This document shows, piece after piece, positions 16,955-25,676 of a stretch of 64,000 nt of DNA. Under the pieces are notes generated by a model that saw nothing but the letters and a program-made list of their open reading frames with translations, ran no database searches and had not been told where the DNA came from. The stretch's first letter is position 1, and each line of letters starts with the position of its first letter. Source of the stretch: Bacillus sp. FJAT-22090 (GTDB taxonomy: Bacteria > Bacillota > Bacilli > Bacillales_A > Planococcaceae); contig NZ_VEBK01000016.1 of the NCBI RefSeq assembly GCF_007676755.1, positions 1 through 64,000 on the forward strand, written 5' to 3'. Position numbers and translations under genes: made by a program.

Positions 16955-17842
16955 TTGGGTAAGTCATTTAAAAAATCGACTATATTGCTCATTTTATTAG
17001 TGTTATTATGGGGAGCAAGCTGGCCAATTTATAAATCTACTATGCCATTTACACCACCTCTTTTATTCGCTGGAATGCGCGCAGTTATTGGTGGATTATT
17101 GCTAGGAGTTCTATTATGGAAGCGTCGGTCTATAATAAATTGGCGAGAAAATTGGCGTCTATATTGCATATCTGCATTATTTAATACAGTGTTATTTTTT
17201 GGCATACAGACAGTGGGGCTTAACTACTTGCCAGGGGGTTTATTTTCTATCCTGGTCTACTTTCAGCCAGTACTATTAGGTTTGTTTGCTTGGATTTGGT
17301 TAGGGGAGGTTATCACTCCATTAAAAATTGTAGGCTTGTTAATAGGATTTATCGGAATTATTGTTGTAAGTCTGGATGGATTAACCTTTCATGTGTCAAT
17401 TATTGGCGTTATTCTGGGGTTACTTACTGCTGTATGTTGGGCATTTGGGGTTATTTATGTAAAAAAAGTAAATACCCAAATAGATGCCTACTGGATGGTC
17501 TCTTTACAAAGTTTATTAGGTGGAGCAGTTTTATTAAGCTCTGGTATTCTTTTCGAAAGCTGGTCAGCGATTGAATGGAATAATAATTATATATTTGGAT
17601 TAAGCTTTGGCTCTATATTTGGTATTCCATTAGCCTATATTATTTATTACAAACTAATTAATGAAGGGGAAGCAAGTAAAGTGGGCTCATTCACTTTTCT
17701 AGTGCCGATCATCGCTGTCTTATTAGGCGCTACTTTCTTACATGAACCAATTACTCATTTTCTTCTAATCGGCTTGGTAATGGTTGGCTTAAGTATTTTT
17801 ATCGTGAATTTTAAAAAGAATCCTAAACATGAACAATATTAA
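16955..17842 (+). CDS. EamA/DMT-superfamily transporter
   Basis: 295-residue membrane protein with ten hydrophobic helices in two repeated EamA halves. The first half begins ILLILLVLLWGASWPIYK, the second about residue 148 with VILGLLTAVCWAFGVIYVKKV, the usual internal duplication. Likely an exporter of metabolites or amino acids; the substrate cannot be deduced. TTG start after AAAGGAAG. Confidence 0.9.
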   Translation: MGKSFKKSTILLILLVLLWGASWPIYKSTMPFTPPLLFAGMRAVIGGLLLGVLLWKRRSIINWRENWRLYCISALFNTVLFFGIQTVGLNYLPGGLFSILVYFQPVLLGLFAWIWLGEVITPLKIVGLLIGFIGIIVVSLDGLTFHVSIIGVILGLLTAVCWAFGVIYVKKVNTQIDAYWMVSLQSLLGGAVLLSSGILFESWSAIEWNNNYIFGLSFGSIFGIPLAYIIYYKLINEGEASKVGSFTFLVPIIAVLLGATFLHEPITHFLLIGLVMVGLSIFIVNFKKNPKHEQY

Positions 17843-17875
17843 AACAGTAATACTCTATAAGATGTTTAAATAAGG

Positions 17876-17911
17876 AAAAGGGACAGAATTAAGACATTCC
17901 GTCCCTTTTCT
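17876..17911 (+). terminator. terminator of the EamA transporter gene
   Basis: An AAAAGGGAC/GTCCCTTTT stem with a long loop is followed by a T-rich end. From here to 18324 I see no gene: a small hairpin (about 18054-18082) and one open stretch of 67 codons ending at 18309 that resembles nothing I know. Confidence 0.75.
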
Positions 17912-18324
17912 ATTTATGTTCCATATAAATTAGCATGATCATATAAGGTGGGATTCCCTCTTAACAATGACACATACTTTTGAGAGTTGAATTGTATCAG
18001 TAGTCCTTTTACTATCATTCATCTTTTTAAAAATCGGTGTATTCCCTTGAAAAAACGGGTATATGATAAATTATAACCCGGTTTTAGCAAAATTGTTCGG
18101 GTTAGAAGTGGGTTTACGAACGCCAATGTAGTATTTATAGATCATACATACGCTTAGGTAAAACGTTAACATCATGCAAGCAAAATAATGTGCTTATTAA
18201 CGGAGACATAATTCGGTGTCATGACGCCGGAAATTCTGCTGTGCCTTTCTCAAAGTTTAATAATGAAACGATACAAAGTAACAGTTTTGAAGGGTCGGCA
18301 GTGCGATAAAGGGAGAGAGTTTGT

Positions 18325-19551
18325 ATGGGGAAAATGGCTACAGAACTAAAAGATACTAAAAAAAATATTAGTAGAAGCATCCTTCTAGGGGCCGCATTTT
18401 TAATGGCTACTTCTTCAATTGGCCCTGTATTTATAACACAAACAACTGTATTTACACAGCAACTTGCTGCAAGTTTTGCATTTGTACTGTTAATTTCATT
18501 TCTGCTAGATATAGTTGTTCAAGTGAACATCTGGAGAATCATCGCCGTTTCTGGACTAAGGGTGCAAGAGATTGCCAATAAAGTAGTACCTGGTCTTGGA
18601 ATACTCTTAACTATTTTACTAATTGTGGCAGGTCTAGCGTTTAACATAGGGAATGTGGCAGGAGCGGGCATTGGATTAAATGCTATGCTTAGCTTAGATC
18701 CAATTAAAGGTTCGATGATTAGTGCTACTTTCGCTATTTTTATCTTTGTTGTAAAAGAGACAGGAAAGTTAATGGACAACGTTGCTAAAATCGTAGGAGT
18801 TGTCATGATTATTTTAATGATTATTGTTGCTTTTTCTACGTCGCCACCTGTTGGAGAAGCTGTTATACATACTTTTGTACCTTCTGAAATAAGTATATTT
18901 GCCATAATTACCCTTGTAGGAGGCACAGTTGGTGGATACATTACTTTTGCAGGTGGTCATCGTCTATTAGATGCGGGAGTGAAAGGAATGGAAGCATTGC
19001 CTGATGTGACAAAAAGTTCTGTCACTGGAATTGTGATAACTGGAATCATGCGAATTGCGCTTTTTTTAGCTGTTTTAGGCGTAGTCAAACAAGGACTAGC
19101 TATTGATCCAACAAATCCTTCAGCATCTGTATTTATGCTTGCAGCTGGAGAAATAGGCAATAAGATTTTCGGTATTATTATGTGGGCTGCATCCATTACA
19201 TCCATAGTAGGTGCTGCCTATGCTTCTGTATCGTTTTTACGGTCATTTCATCCGATTATTGATAAGTATCAAAAATGGATTACTATTTTATTTATTTTAA
19301 TGTCTACTATAACTTTTGGCTTAGTTGGACAACCAGTTCATGTTCTCATTTTGGTAGGTGCGTTAAATGCATTAATTCTTCCTTTAGCACTAGGTACACT
19401 ATTAGTTGGTGCATATAAGAAAGATATTATAGGTGAATATAAGCATCCCCTCTGGTTAACGATAACCGGTGGACTAGTTGTAATTATTATGGGAGTGTTT
19501 GGTATCACGACGCTCATAGAACAAATGCCATTGCTATTTTATATGTATTAA
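18325..19551 (+). CDS. NRAMP-related membrane transporter (YcsG-like)
   Basis: 408 residues with about eleven hydrophobic segments. Its opening block (GAAFLMATSSIGPVFITQTTVFT) and the GYITFAGGHRLLDAG segment are typical of the NRAMP-related YcsG branch, which lacks the strict DPGN metal-site motif of true Mn/Fe NRAMP carriers. In Bacillus, ycsG sits with 5-oxoprolinase genes; those partners are absent here, so the role is open. The ATG follows GGGAGAGAG. Confidence 0.8.
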   Translation: MGKMATELKDTKKNISRSILLGAAFLMATSSIGPVFITQTTVFTQQLAASFAFVLLISFLLDIVVQVNIWRIIAVSGLRVQEIANKVVPGLGILLTILLIVAGLAFNIGNVAGAGIGLNAMLSLDPIKGSMISATFAIFIFVVKETGKLMDNVAKIVGVVMIILMIIVAFSTSPPVGEAVIHTFVPSEISIFAIITLVGGTVGGYITFAGGHRLLDAGVKGMEALPDVTKSSVTGIVITGIMRIALFLAVLGVVKQGLAIDPTNPSASVFMLAAGEIGNKIFGIIMWAASITSIVGAAYASVSFLRSFHPIIDKYQKWITILFILMSTITFGLVGQPVHVLILVGALNALILPLALGTLLVGAYKKDIIGEYKHPLWLTITGGLVVIIMGVFGITTLIEQMPLLFYMY

Positions 19552-19583
19552 GTGTTTTAATAATTCTAGATGTATATGTTACA

Positions 19584-19640
19584 AAGATGGGGCTGTCCCA
19601 AAAGTCATTTTCTATGATTTTTGGGACAGCCCCATCTCTT
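19584..19640 (+). terminator. terminator built from a dispersed GGGCTGTCCCAAAAG hairpin
   Basis: A very long stem (GATGGGGCTGTCCCAAAA against its complement) closes the transporter transcript. Related hairpins occur at 24381-24422 and 34350-34399, so this is a mobile or repeatedly recruited terminator type. Confidence 0.85.
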
Positions 19641-19803
19641 AAAAAAATCGGTTATCATTTATCATAAGTCTTTCGGGAGGACATCGAAAACGATAGGTAC
19701 AGGTTTTGATCTAATTTTTGGGAATATTTATAAAGTCTAAAGGTATTTTGAAAAGTATTGTAGAAATATATACCTATACCCAATTTTAGGAGGTTGAAGA
19801 GTT

Positions 19804-20049
19804 ATTAAAAGAGAGGGCATTGTTAAATGGTATAAGGAAGAAAAAGGTTATGGTCGTATAATGCTAGATGGAAAGGATGGCAATCATGTTTTTGTTCATT
19901 TTAGTTCCATTTTTCCATGTGAAGAAAGATTTCCGGATGGATTTAGATTTCTTAACCAAGGTCAAAGAGTATTATTTGACTTAGTGGAGAATCCAAACTC
20001 GACTGACCAAAAGCATGTTGCTGAAAATGTGATCATTATCTCTGAATAA
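19804..20049 (+). CDS. cold-shock-domain-like protein lacking a standard start codon
   Basis: The frame encodes a recognisable cold shock domain of about 81 residues: REGIVKWYKEEKGYGRIMLDG, then HVFVHFSSIF, and a C-terminal GQRVLFDLVEN block. These correspond to the nucleic-acid-binding RNP1 and RNP2 strands, though YGRIML departs from the usual FGFI. A good AGGAGG lies at 19789-19794, but the codon at the right distance is ATT (19804); the frame is closed by TGA at 19795-19797. The next ATG (19861) would remove RNP1. Either translation starts at ATT, or the start has been lost. Confidence 0.5.
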   Translation: MKREGIVKWYKEEKGYGRIMLDGKDGNHVFVHFSSIFPCEERFPDGFRFLNQGQRVLFDLVENPNSTDQKHVAENVIIISE

Positions 20050-20101
20050 AGTATTCCAGTTTTAAAGATAATTACTTTAGAAGTTAGAGGAGAATTGTGG
20101 G

Positions 20102-20659
20102 ATGGAAAGTAACACCGTATTTACAATAGACTGTGGTGAAATAGTTCTGAGAGAATTTAGAATGGAAGATGCAGATGCTATTTATGAACTTACTTCACAA
20201 CCTGAAGTTTATAAATAGTTACCTGATTGGCGCTCCACCAAAGAACAGCGATTGGTTTGGCTTAAAAATTATGAGATACCATCCAATCAAGCATTTTTAT
20301 CAGCCATACCAGATGTTAGTGGACAAAATTATTTAAAACTAGCAATTATTTTAAAGGAAAATGGCGATTTGATTGGTTTTTGCAATACAGGTATTAAAGA
20401 AGAGCTTTGTGAACCAAATCGGGAAATTGCATATGCTATATCTAAACATTACCGAAATCATGGATATACAACGAAAGCAGTAAAGGGATTGATCAACTAT
20501 TTGTTTAAAAATACTGATATAGAATACCTTAATGCAGTTGTTCTACCGTGTAATGTAAGTTCCAATAAAGTTGTTCAAAAATGTGGATTTCGTTTAATAG
20601 GAAATATAGACCACTACATTCTTCAAAAAGAAGAGAATACAATAGATAGATTGAGGTGA
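20102..20659 (+). pseudogene. GNAT N-acetyltransferase interrupted by a stop codon
   Basis: The reading frame from ATG 20102 runs MESNTVFTIDCGEIVLREFRMEDADAIYELTSQPEVYK, meets TAG at 20216-20218, then continues unbroken in the same frame to 20659. The remainder holds the GNAT acetyl-CoA-binding region (IAYAISKHYRNHGYTTKAVKGLINYLF) and the closing NVSSNKVVQKCGFRLIG block. The RimJ/RimL type fits. A single nonsense change explains it; a separate downstream start at GTG/TTG codons near 20250 would lack the beta-1 strand. Confidence 0.8.
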
Positions 20660-20666
20660 TAGAACA

Positions 20667-21172
20667 TTGACTTTATTGAATATATTTATTTTACTTATAC
20701 TCCTACAAGCAACCATTCTTTTACATGAGATTGGACATGCAATTGGAATCGTACTATTTACTGAAGACGGTGAGGCAAATATCTTTTTAGGTAAAGCGAG
20801 CTTTGAAAATAAAATAAACTTCACTATAGGCAGAATGCATTTCTATTTATCTTTAGGTACTGTTGGTTTTTGTTATATGACGGATAAAGAAGCGATAAAA
20901 AACTTTCAAGAAAACAGTTAATGATTATTGATGCTAGTGGTCCTTTAATGTCTTTTTTAATTTTCCTAGTTGCTGCTGCAACATTACTTTTTTTGGGAGA
21001 ATTTAGTTTTTCATTAAAATCCCTTCTGCTTCTTAACCTATTTATTTTTTTATCGTCTGCTATCCCTTATACTTATCCATCTTGGGAGGGGGCACTTGGT
21101 GGTATTCCGACGGATGGATTAAGAATTTTAAGATTAGCGAGAGGACAGGATGCTTGGAAGAGCAAAGTATAA
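20667..21172 (+). pseudogene. frameshifted M50-like membrane metalloprotease
   Basis: Two adjacent frames make one protein. The first (20667-20921, TTG start after GAGGTGAT) has a hydrophobic N-terminus with the zinc motif HEIGH. The second (20921-21172) supplies ASGPLMSFLIFLVAAATLLFL and IPYTYPSWEGALGGIPTDGLRI, which resemble the later site-2-protease-like helices and the conserved GxxxDG zinc ligand region. The junction is TAATG, so re-initiation is possible, but the split falls inside the family fold. It begins 7 bases after the broken GNAT gene. Confidence 0.65.
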
Positions 21173-21232
21173 TTTTATGAAACTGTAAAATTGAAACGTG
21201 TTTTAATAACATTACTATTGGAGGAAGTTCCT

Positions 21233-21793
21233 GTGGAAAAGTTTGTTTTTATATTTGGTCCGCAAGCAGTTGGTAAAATGACTGTAGGACAAGAATTAGC
21301 AAAAGCAACGGGCTTAAAGTTATTCCATAACCACATGACTATCGATTTGTTGGAGCCACTCTTTGGATTTAGCCCAGAAATGTGGAGGTTGACTCATCTA
21401 TTTCGTCAAGAAATATTCAACTCGTTCTCTAAAAGTGATAACTATGGGATGATTTTTACGAAAGTATGGTATTTTGATCAAAAACAAGATTGGGTGGATA
21501 TAGAAAGTATATGCCAAACTGTTTCATCCCATGGAGCAGATATTTATTTTGTTGAATTAGAAGCCAACGTAGAAGTAAGATTAAAACGAAATAAGACAGC
21601 TCTTAGACTGGAGCATAAACCTACTAAAAGAAACATAGAACAATCTGAAATGCATTTACTAAGCACGATAAAAAATAGTAGGCTCAATTCTAATATAGGG
21701 GAAATTAAAAAGGAAAATTATTTAAGAATAGATAATACATACTTAAACGCGGATGATGTGGCCCAAATTATAAAAAGAGAATTTCAATTATAG
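21233..21793 (+). CDS. P-loop kinase-like protein
   Basis: About 187 residues from GTG 21233, which follows GGAGGAAG at proper spacing; the open frame reaches 14 codons further up. Walker A is GPQAVGKMT near residues 7-15, and an LFHNHMTIDLLEPLF block follows, typical of small shikimate-kinase-like AAA proteins of Bacilli. A later R-rich lid (VRLKRNKTALRLEHKP) supports a nucleotide or small-molecule kinase fold. The substrate is unknown. It lies between the broken M50 gene and a phospholipase C-like gene on the same strand. Confidence 0.75.
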   Translation: MEKFVFIFGPQAVGKMTVGQELAKATGLKLFHNHMTIDLLEPLFGFSPEMWRLTHLFRQEIFNSFSKSDNYGMIFTKVWYFDQKQDWVDIESICQTVSSHGADIYFVELEANVEVRLKRNKTALRLEHKPTKRNIEQSEMHLLSTIKNSRLNSNIGEIKKENYLRIDNTYLNADDVAQIIKREFQL

Positions 21794-21839
21794 TGCTGTT
21801 ATTCAACTAGGGGACAATTTGCGAAGGGTAGTGGAATTT

Positions 21840-22448
21840 ATGGGTTCAAGAATCATGCACTTGATTATTGCTAATAGAATTGCAGAGGGTTTACAGATGG
21901 AAGAAAGGACATCATTTTTACTGGGGGGCATTGCTCCAGACGCTGTTTCACCTAAAGATTTATCACATTTCTTTCAGGGGGAGGTGGAGAATTATACAAG
22001 AAGCATTGATTACAAAGGGTTCCTACACAAATATAAATTGCAAGCAGAGAGTCATTATATATTGGGTTATTTTACACATCTTGTCGCTGACGATATATGG
22101 TTAAAAGGTTTTTACCTTCCTTGGCTGAAAAATCGAATGGAAGCCAATGCAGAAATATTTAATTTGTATCATAACGATTTCCGTCTACTTAATGGAAAGT
22201 TATTAGACCACTATGCATTTACAGATGATTTACTAAAAATGTTAAAGATTCATCCACCAATCCCTGATTTGCAGGAGGTTAAGTCAAAAGAGGTGGAAGA
22301 ATTTATTCATCATGTATTAGCCGATATGAAGGATAATAATGAAATTGGAGATGAAAAGCTGAATGTATTTTCATTTAACCAGATAGTTGGCTATATAGAG
22401 ACATCGGTTGAGCAAGGGATATTGAATATTAAGCATCTGCATACTTAA
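21840..22448 (+). CDS. zinc-dependent phospholipase C-like hydrolase
   Basis: About 202 residues. The start GSRIMHLIIANRIAEGL is the usual opening of this family; a TTG seven codons upstream (21819) is an alternative with a closer AGGGGAC site. Metal-binding candidates are the His of MHLIIA, the Asp in GGIAPDA, the HFF histidine and the HYILGYFTHLVADD block. Members are annotated as Zn-dependent phospholipase C or simply hydrolase; activity is rarely demonstrated. No signal peptide is seen, so a cytoplasmic role is likely. Confidence 0.75.
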   Translation: MGSRIMHLIIANRIAEGLQMEERTSFLLGGIAPDAVSPKDLSHFFQGEVENYTRSIDYKGFLHKYKLQAESHYILGYFTHLVADDIWLKGFYLPWLKNRMEANAEIFNLYHNDFRLLNGKLLDHYAFTDDLLKMLKIHPPIPDLQEVKSKEVEEFIHHVLADMKDNNEIGDEKLNVFSFNQIVGYIETSVEQGILNIKHLHT

Positions 22449-22462
22449 AGTTGTACTAAGGG

Positions 22463-22504
22463 ACAGATTAGTGTGGAGAAAAATGACTCTACACTAATCT
22501 GTTT
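22463..22504 (+). terminator. terminator after the phospholipase C-like gene
   Basis: An ACAGATTAGTGTGGAG stem pairs with CTCTACACTAATCTGT (one mismatch) and ends in TTTATTT. Confidence 0.85.
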
Positions 22505-22546
22505 ATTTAGCTGATTCTGTTTTCAATTATCCATTTTTGTCAAGGT

Positions 22547-22673
22547 TGATTGGAGCATAGAGTGGCGACTCCAAGTCGGACAAGTACGAGCTGAAAGCTC
22601 CGCAGGAACGTAGTGACGAGGAGATGGAAGCCATGCCAACGAAAAAAGCATCCACCCGGAGCGGAAATCAACG
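22547..22673. repeat. structured dispersed intergenic repeat, copy 2
   Basis: Shares the terminal blocks of copy 1 at 1-131: TTGGAGC..GTGGCGACTCC at the left, GCATCCACCCGGAGCGGAAATC at the right, with a different internal region. Compensating changes in the outer arms (GTGG with CCAC here, GGCGG with CCGCC in copy 1) suggest that base pairing is conserved. Confidence 0.6.
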
Positions 22674-22694
22674 GTATATCTGTGTTGGGCTTTC

Positions 22695-22907
22695 TTATAA
22701 TTCTTTATTTATTTCTTCTTCCCAAAATAAATCATTTAGTGTGCGTGATAATGCGATACAAATGTTGACACACAAACTTAAAGAGGGGTTATATTTTCCA
22801 GATTCAATTAATCCAATCGTTTGTCTAGATACACCGACAATTTTAGCCAGCTCTTCTTGAGACAAATCCTTTTCGACCCTAGCTAGCTTGAGTTTCATGT
22901 TTTTCAA
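22695..22907 (-). CDS. short XRE-family transcriptional regulator
   Basis: About 70 residues consisting of one HTH_3 domain (ARVEKDLSQEELAKIVGVSRQTIGLIESGKYNPSLSL). The most likely start is TTG 22907, placed 5 bases after AGGTGA; GTG 22916 and ATG 22898 are alternatives. It is the second gene after the membrane protein on the same strand, less than 20 bases away, the usual arrangement of YozG-like regulators with a small membrane partner. Confidence 0.88.
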   Translation of the reverse strand: MKNMKLKLARVEKDLSQEELAKIVGVSRQTIGLIESGKYNPSLSLCVNICIALSRTLNDLFWEEEINKEL

Positions 22908-22925
22908 GGGAATCACCTACATCTT

Positions 22926-23435
22926 TTATGAATTTCTCGATTTTATACTAATTTTTTGTGCTAGTAAATATACTCCTACAAAAAGAAACAATAAAGCAGG
23001 TAAATAGATGATAAGAGATACACAGAATACTAGCGCAAAATACCACAGACCTTGAGACGTGCTATCCGCATAGGATAAAGCACTATTTACCGCCATTATA
23101 ATGGCTATAATGAAAGCTAAACCAACACTTCTGTAGATTGTTTTTTTACTCATTGGGGTTTTACTACTACGATCATGCATTTCTATTTCATCCCAGTAAA
23201 TACCCAAGAAAATAGAGCGAGCTAAAAAATAGACGCCGCCAATTATAAGAATGGCTAATTCTAAGAGTGCCTTCTCCGCAAAGGCACCGTTTCCTACACC
23301 ATATATATACATTTTAAAGAATATACTTATTAAACATATGGCCATTATAATAGAATACATTTCTTTATAAATTTTATTGCTGAGATGTTCTATCCTTTCG
23401 TCTTTCATTTTTTTCGTTCGTTTAAATATACTCAT
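22926..23435 (-). CDS. four-helix membrane protein paired with the XRE regulator
   Basis: 169 residues with four hydrophobic segments (about 26-46, 59-80, 104-124, 133-160) and a charged N-terminus. The gene order membrane protein then small XRE regulator is common in Bacilli and Clostridia, and the protein may belong to the DUF6773-type family, though I cannot confirm this. It may modulate or sense together with the regulator. ATG follows GGAGGTAATTTC. Confidence 0.65.
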   Translation of the reverse strand: MSIFKRTKKMKDERIEHLSNKIYKEMYSIIMAICLISIFFKMYIYGVGNGAFAEKALLELAILIIGGVYFLARSIFLGIYWDEIEMHDRSSKTPMSKKTIYRSVGLAFIIAIIMAVNSALSYADSTSQGLWYFALVFCVSLIIYLPALLFLFVGVYLLAQKISIKSRNS

Positions 23436-23590
23436 GATGAAATTACCTCCTATTTTATTTTAGTGCTTATTTTTATTATATACTTTATTTGACCTTTTGC
23501 AATATATATATGTCATTTAAATTTATATACATTGCTTTTGTAGTATTTTAAAATAATAAGACGGAAGCGATGCGATTAACTCCAAATAAG

Positions 23591-23625
23591 AAAAAAGAGC
23601 AACCAAAATCAGCTGCTCTTTTTTC
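23591..23625 (-). terminator. terminator of the HAD phosphatase gene
   Basis: An AAAAAAGAGCA/TGCTCTTTTTT stem lies directly beyond the minus-strand stop codon; it could act on both strands. Confidence 0.8.
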
Positions 23626-23642
23626 GTTAAATTAAGGAGGTA

Positions 23643-24302
23643 TTAAATTATGTCCCAGCCGCGTTCCTTTGCGACAGTTCGAAGCTTTTCTTCGGGTTTC
23701 ACTGCAACTGGATTTCCGACAAGCTCTAGTACTGGCATGTCCGAATAGCTATCCCCATATGCATAGCTATTTTTCCAGTCGATTTGTTGTCCTTCTAACA
23801 CTTTCAGTATATTCTCAGTCTTTCGAGCACCATTTACATGTTGAATGGGTGTTCGAATATCTACTATATTTTCTTTATATAAAATATCCGTACCAATAAT
23901 TTGATTGAATGTAAAATCCCTTGTTACTCGTTGTAAAAATTGAGTGTATGCCCCTGAAACGAGTAAAATATGTATATTGTCAGCTTGATGCCGTTTAAGT
24001 CTTGCAACAACTTCTTTATTAAAATCATCATGCATTTTATCTTTGAATTCATCAAAATAGGCGTTCATTTCTGATTCGGTTATTCCTTCAAATGCATGTA
24101 AGTATAATTGCATCGAACGCTCTTTCATTTTGGCATCAGGATAGAGCTTTAATTTATTTGCAAGATAAGGAGGGACAATCGATCTATAAAATCGCTTATA
24201 GGTTGATTTATAAATGGGATGTTCTTTCAAATGATTCATCATTAGCTTAAATGTTTCCTCTGCGTATAAAGTACCATCAAAATCGAAAATTGCTACTCGC
24301 AT
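23643..24302 (-). CDS. HAD-superfamily phosphatase (SerB-like, HAD-IB)
   Basis: 219 residues. Motif I FDFDGTLY (6-13) gives the nucleophile Asp7 and acid/base Asp9, motif II is LLVSGA near 114-119, and motif IV is YGDSYSDMPVLE near 182-193. The helical cap lies between motifs I and II, as in the phosphoserine-phosphatase-like branch. The substrate is not predictable; the branch includes phosphoserine and other small phosphomonoesters. Monocistronic between two terminators. Confidence 0.9.
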   Translation of the reverse strand: MRVAIFDFDGTLYAEETFKLMMNHLKEHPIYKSTYKRFYRSIVPPYLANKLKLYPDAKMKERSMQLYLHAFEGITESEMNAYFDEFKDKMHDDFNKEVVARLKRHQADNIHILLVSGAYTQFLQRVTRDFTFNQIIGTDILYKENIVDIRTPIQHVNGARKTENILKVLEGQQIDWKNSYAYGDSYSDMPVLELVGNPVAVKPEEKLRTVAKERGWDII

Positions 24303-24380
24303 TTTTATTCACCTTTACTTTCCTAAATTTCACTTTTACTCAAATTATACGTTAATAGATAAAAGAAACAACAAAATAAA

Positions 24381-24422
24381 GGGTTGTGACAAAAGTCGAT
24401 ATCGACCTTTGTCACAGCCCTG
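24381..24422 (-). terminator. terminator, second GGGCTGTGACAAAAG-type hairpin
   Basis: AGGGTTGTGACAAAAGTCGA pairs with TCGACCTTTGTCACAGCCCT. It lies beyond the CotF-like gene on the minus strand and resembles the hairpins at 19584 and 34350. Confidence 0.8.
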
Positions 24423-24438
24423 TCCAATTGTTCGACTA

Positions 24439-25077
24439 TTATTGTACTTGATTGTTCATCGTTTGTGCTTGTGCAGGTGCAAACGAATTCAGTAACGCTT
24501 GCATATCTTGCTGGTCTAACTGGGGAACCTGGTAATAATGATGTTTGTTTTGATAAATAGAAAGCTCATAAGCCATTTCAATACAGTTAGGAATAGAATC
24601 AGCAAGTACTCGGCGAACTACTGGATTCGTTGTTTCCAAGGCAGCGGTTGTTTTAGCTGTTGCGGAAGCTTTTGCAGAATCAAGTAAAAATCCAGAAATC
24701 ATCTCATCTGTAATTTCATTTGGTCCTTGCATTGGTTTTTTCGGTTGGGATGGCTTCATACCATAAATAAAATCATTGCCAGTTTGCATCTTATACGTCG
24801 AAGTTGGGTGAGAGGGATCTTTTCCTGTTTTGAAACATTCCACCGTAATATTATATTCGTCTACTGCAAAGGCATATTGACGATTTAAAATATTGAGTAG
24901 TTCTTGGTCTTTAACATGAGGGCGAAGTATTGTTTTAAGGTTTAATCCAGCAACAGCACAGGACAGGACCTCATGAACATCAAATAATTCATGACCACCA
25001 TGATTCATTTGTTGCGGGATATTGCCAGTTTGCATATTTTGATGAGTTTGACCTTGACCAAATGAGTTTTGATTCAT
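24439..25077 (-). CDS. CotF-like ferritin-fold spore coat protein
   Basis: 212 residues. The low-complexity N-terminus (1-30, Gln/Asn/Met/His rich) precedes a Coat_F-type helical domain: LFDVHEVLSCAVAGLNLKTILRPHVKDQELLNILNRQYAFAVDEYN, then DEMISGFLLDSAKASATAKTTAALETTNPVVRRVLADSIPNCIEMAYELSIYQ-type helices. Such proteins are made in the mother cell and deposited on the spore. ATG after AAGGAGGAAAAATT. Monocistronic. Confidence 0.88.
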   Translation of the reverse strand: MNQNSFGQGQTHQNMQTGNIPQQMNHGGHELFDVHEVLSCAVAGLNLKTILRPHVKDQELLNILNRQYAFAVDEYNITVECFKTGKDPSHPTSTYKMQTGNDFIYGMKPSQPKKPMQGPNEITDEMISGFLLDSAKASATAKTTAALETTNPVVRRVLADSIPNCIEMAYELSIYQNKHHYYQVPQLDQQDMQALLNSFAPAQAQTMNNQVQ

Positions 25078-25181
25078 TCCAATTTTTCCTCCTTAGAAAT
25101 GTGATGAAACATCCTCATTATATTGACCAAAAAGTTCGAAGTTATGCATAGATGTTAGGAACCGAAACAAACATGAAAACT

Positions 25182-25219
25182 AAAACAAACATGAATATTG
25201 TATTATTCATGTTTGTTTA
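25182..25219 (-). terminator. terminator of the YpsA operon
   Basis: An AAACAAACATGAATA stem pairs with TATTCATGTTTGTTT. The left arm also occurs as a direct repeat 16 bases away (25166-25178). Confidence 0.75.
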
Positions 25220-25229
25220 ACCAATTATA

Positions 25230-25676
25230 TTAACTTTCTATAGCTACTACTAAAGCTTGTATGAATGTAATTAGAAATTGATATGCTTCATCAATTGAAA
25301 AGCTCTCATTAAATTGATCGATGTAATTTAAAGGTAAATTTACTTCCCATAAACCTTCGTCTCCTGAGAACATTAGACTGTAGTTCATCTTTTCTTTGTT
25401 ATAATGTTCGTTTAAGAATGCTTCTATTTTTCCCTTCCATTTTTTCTGGACAGAAAAACCGAACATCGCTGTGTATACTTCAAATACTTCATCATACTCT
25501 AATACTAAACCATCCACCTTTATTGATTCAAAGGCCTCTGATTGTAAGTATGCATATTCATTTTGCTTTTCTTTAAAAAAAGATAGAGGGGTACTCAAAA
25601 ATCCTACCTCATCTTTTGCAATTAATTCTTCCGTTTCTTTATCATATCTTTCGCATAAAACTTCTTGTTTACTCAT
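25230..25676 (-). CDS. uncharacterised acidic protein following ypsA
   Basis: 148 residues, acidic, without membrane segments or a motif I recognise. Mixed alpha/beta content is suggested by alternating stretches such as DGLVLEYDEVFEVYTAMFG and YSLMFSGDEGLWEVNLPLNYI. It overlaps the end of ypsA by four bases, so the two are translationally coupled and probably act in the same process. No homologue comes to mind with confidence. Confidence 0.7.
   Translation of the reverse strand: MSKQEVLCERYDKETEELIAKDEVGFLSTPLSFFKEKQNEYAYLQSEAFESIKVDGLVLEYDEVFEVYTAMFGFSVQKKWKGKIEAFLNEHYNKEKMNYSLMFSGDEGLWEVNLPLNYIDQFNESFSIDEAYQFLITFIQALVVAIES

Noticed and set aside
18123-18309. open stretch of about 62-67 codons before the YcsG-like gene
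   Set aside because: No start codon with a binding site and no recognisable motif; it ends just before the transporter gene by chance.
18519-18941. 140-codon antisense frame inside the NRAMP-related gene
   Set aside because: Mirror image of a hydrophobic coding sequence; Pro/Ile/Thr-rich composition is typical of an antisense shadow.
25157-25197. AAACAAACATGAA direct repeats as a CRISPR or integration signature
   Set aside because: Only two copies 16 bases apart, one of which is the arm of a terminator.
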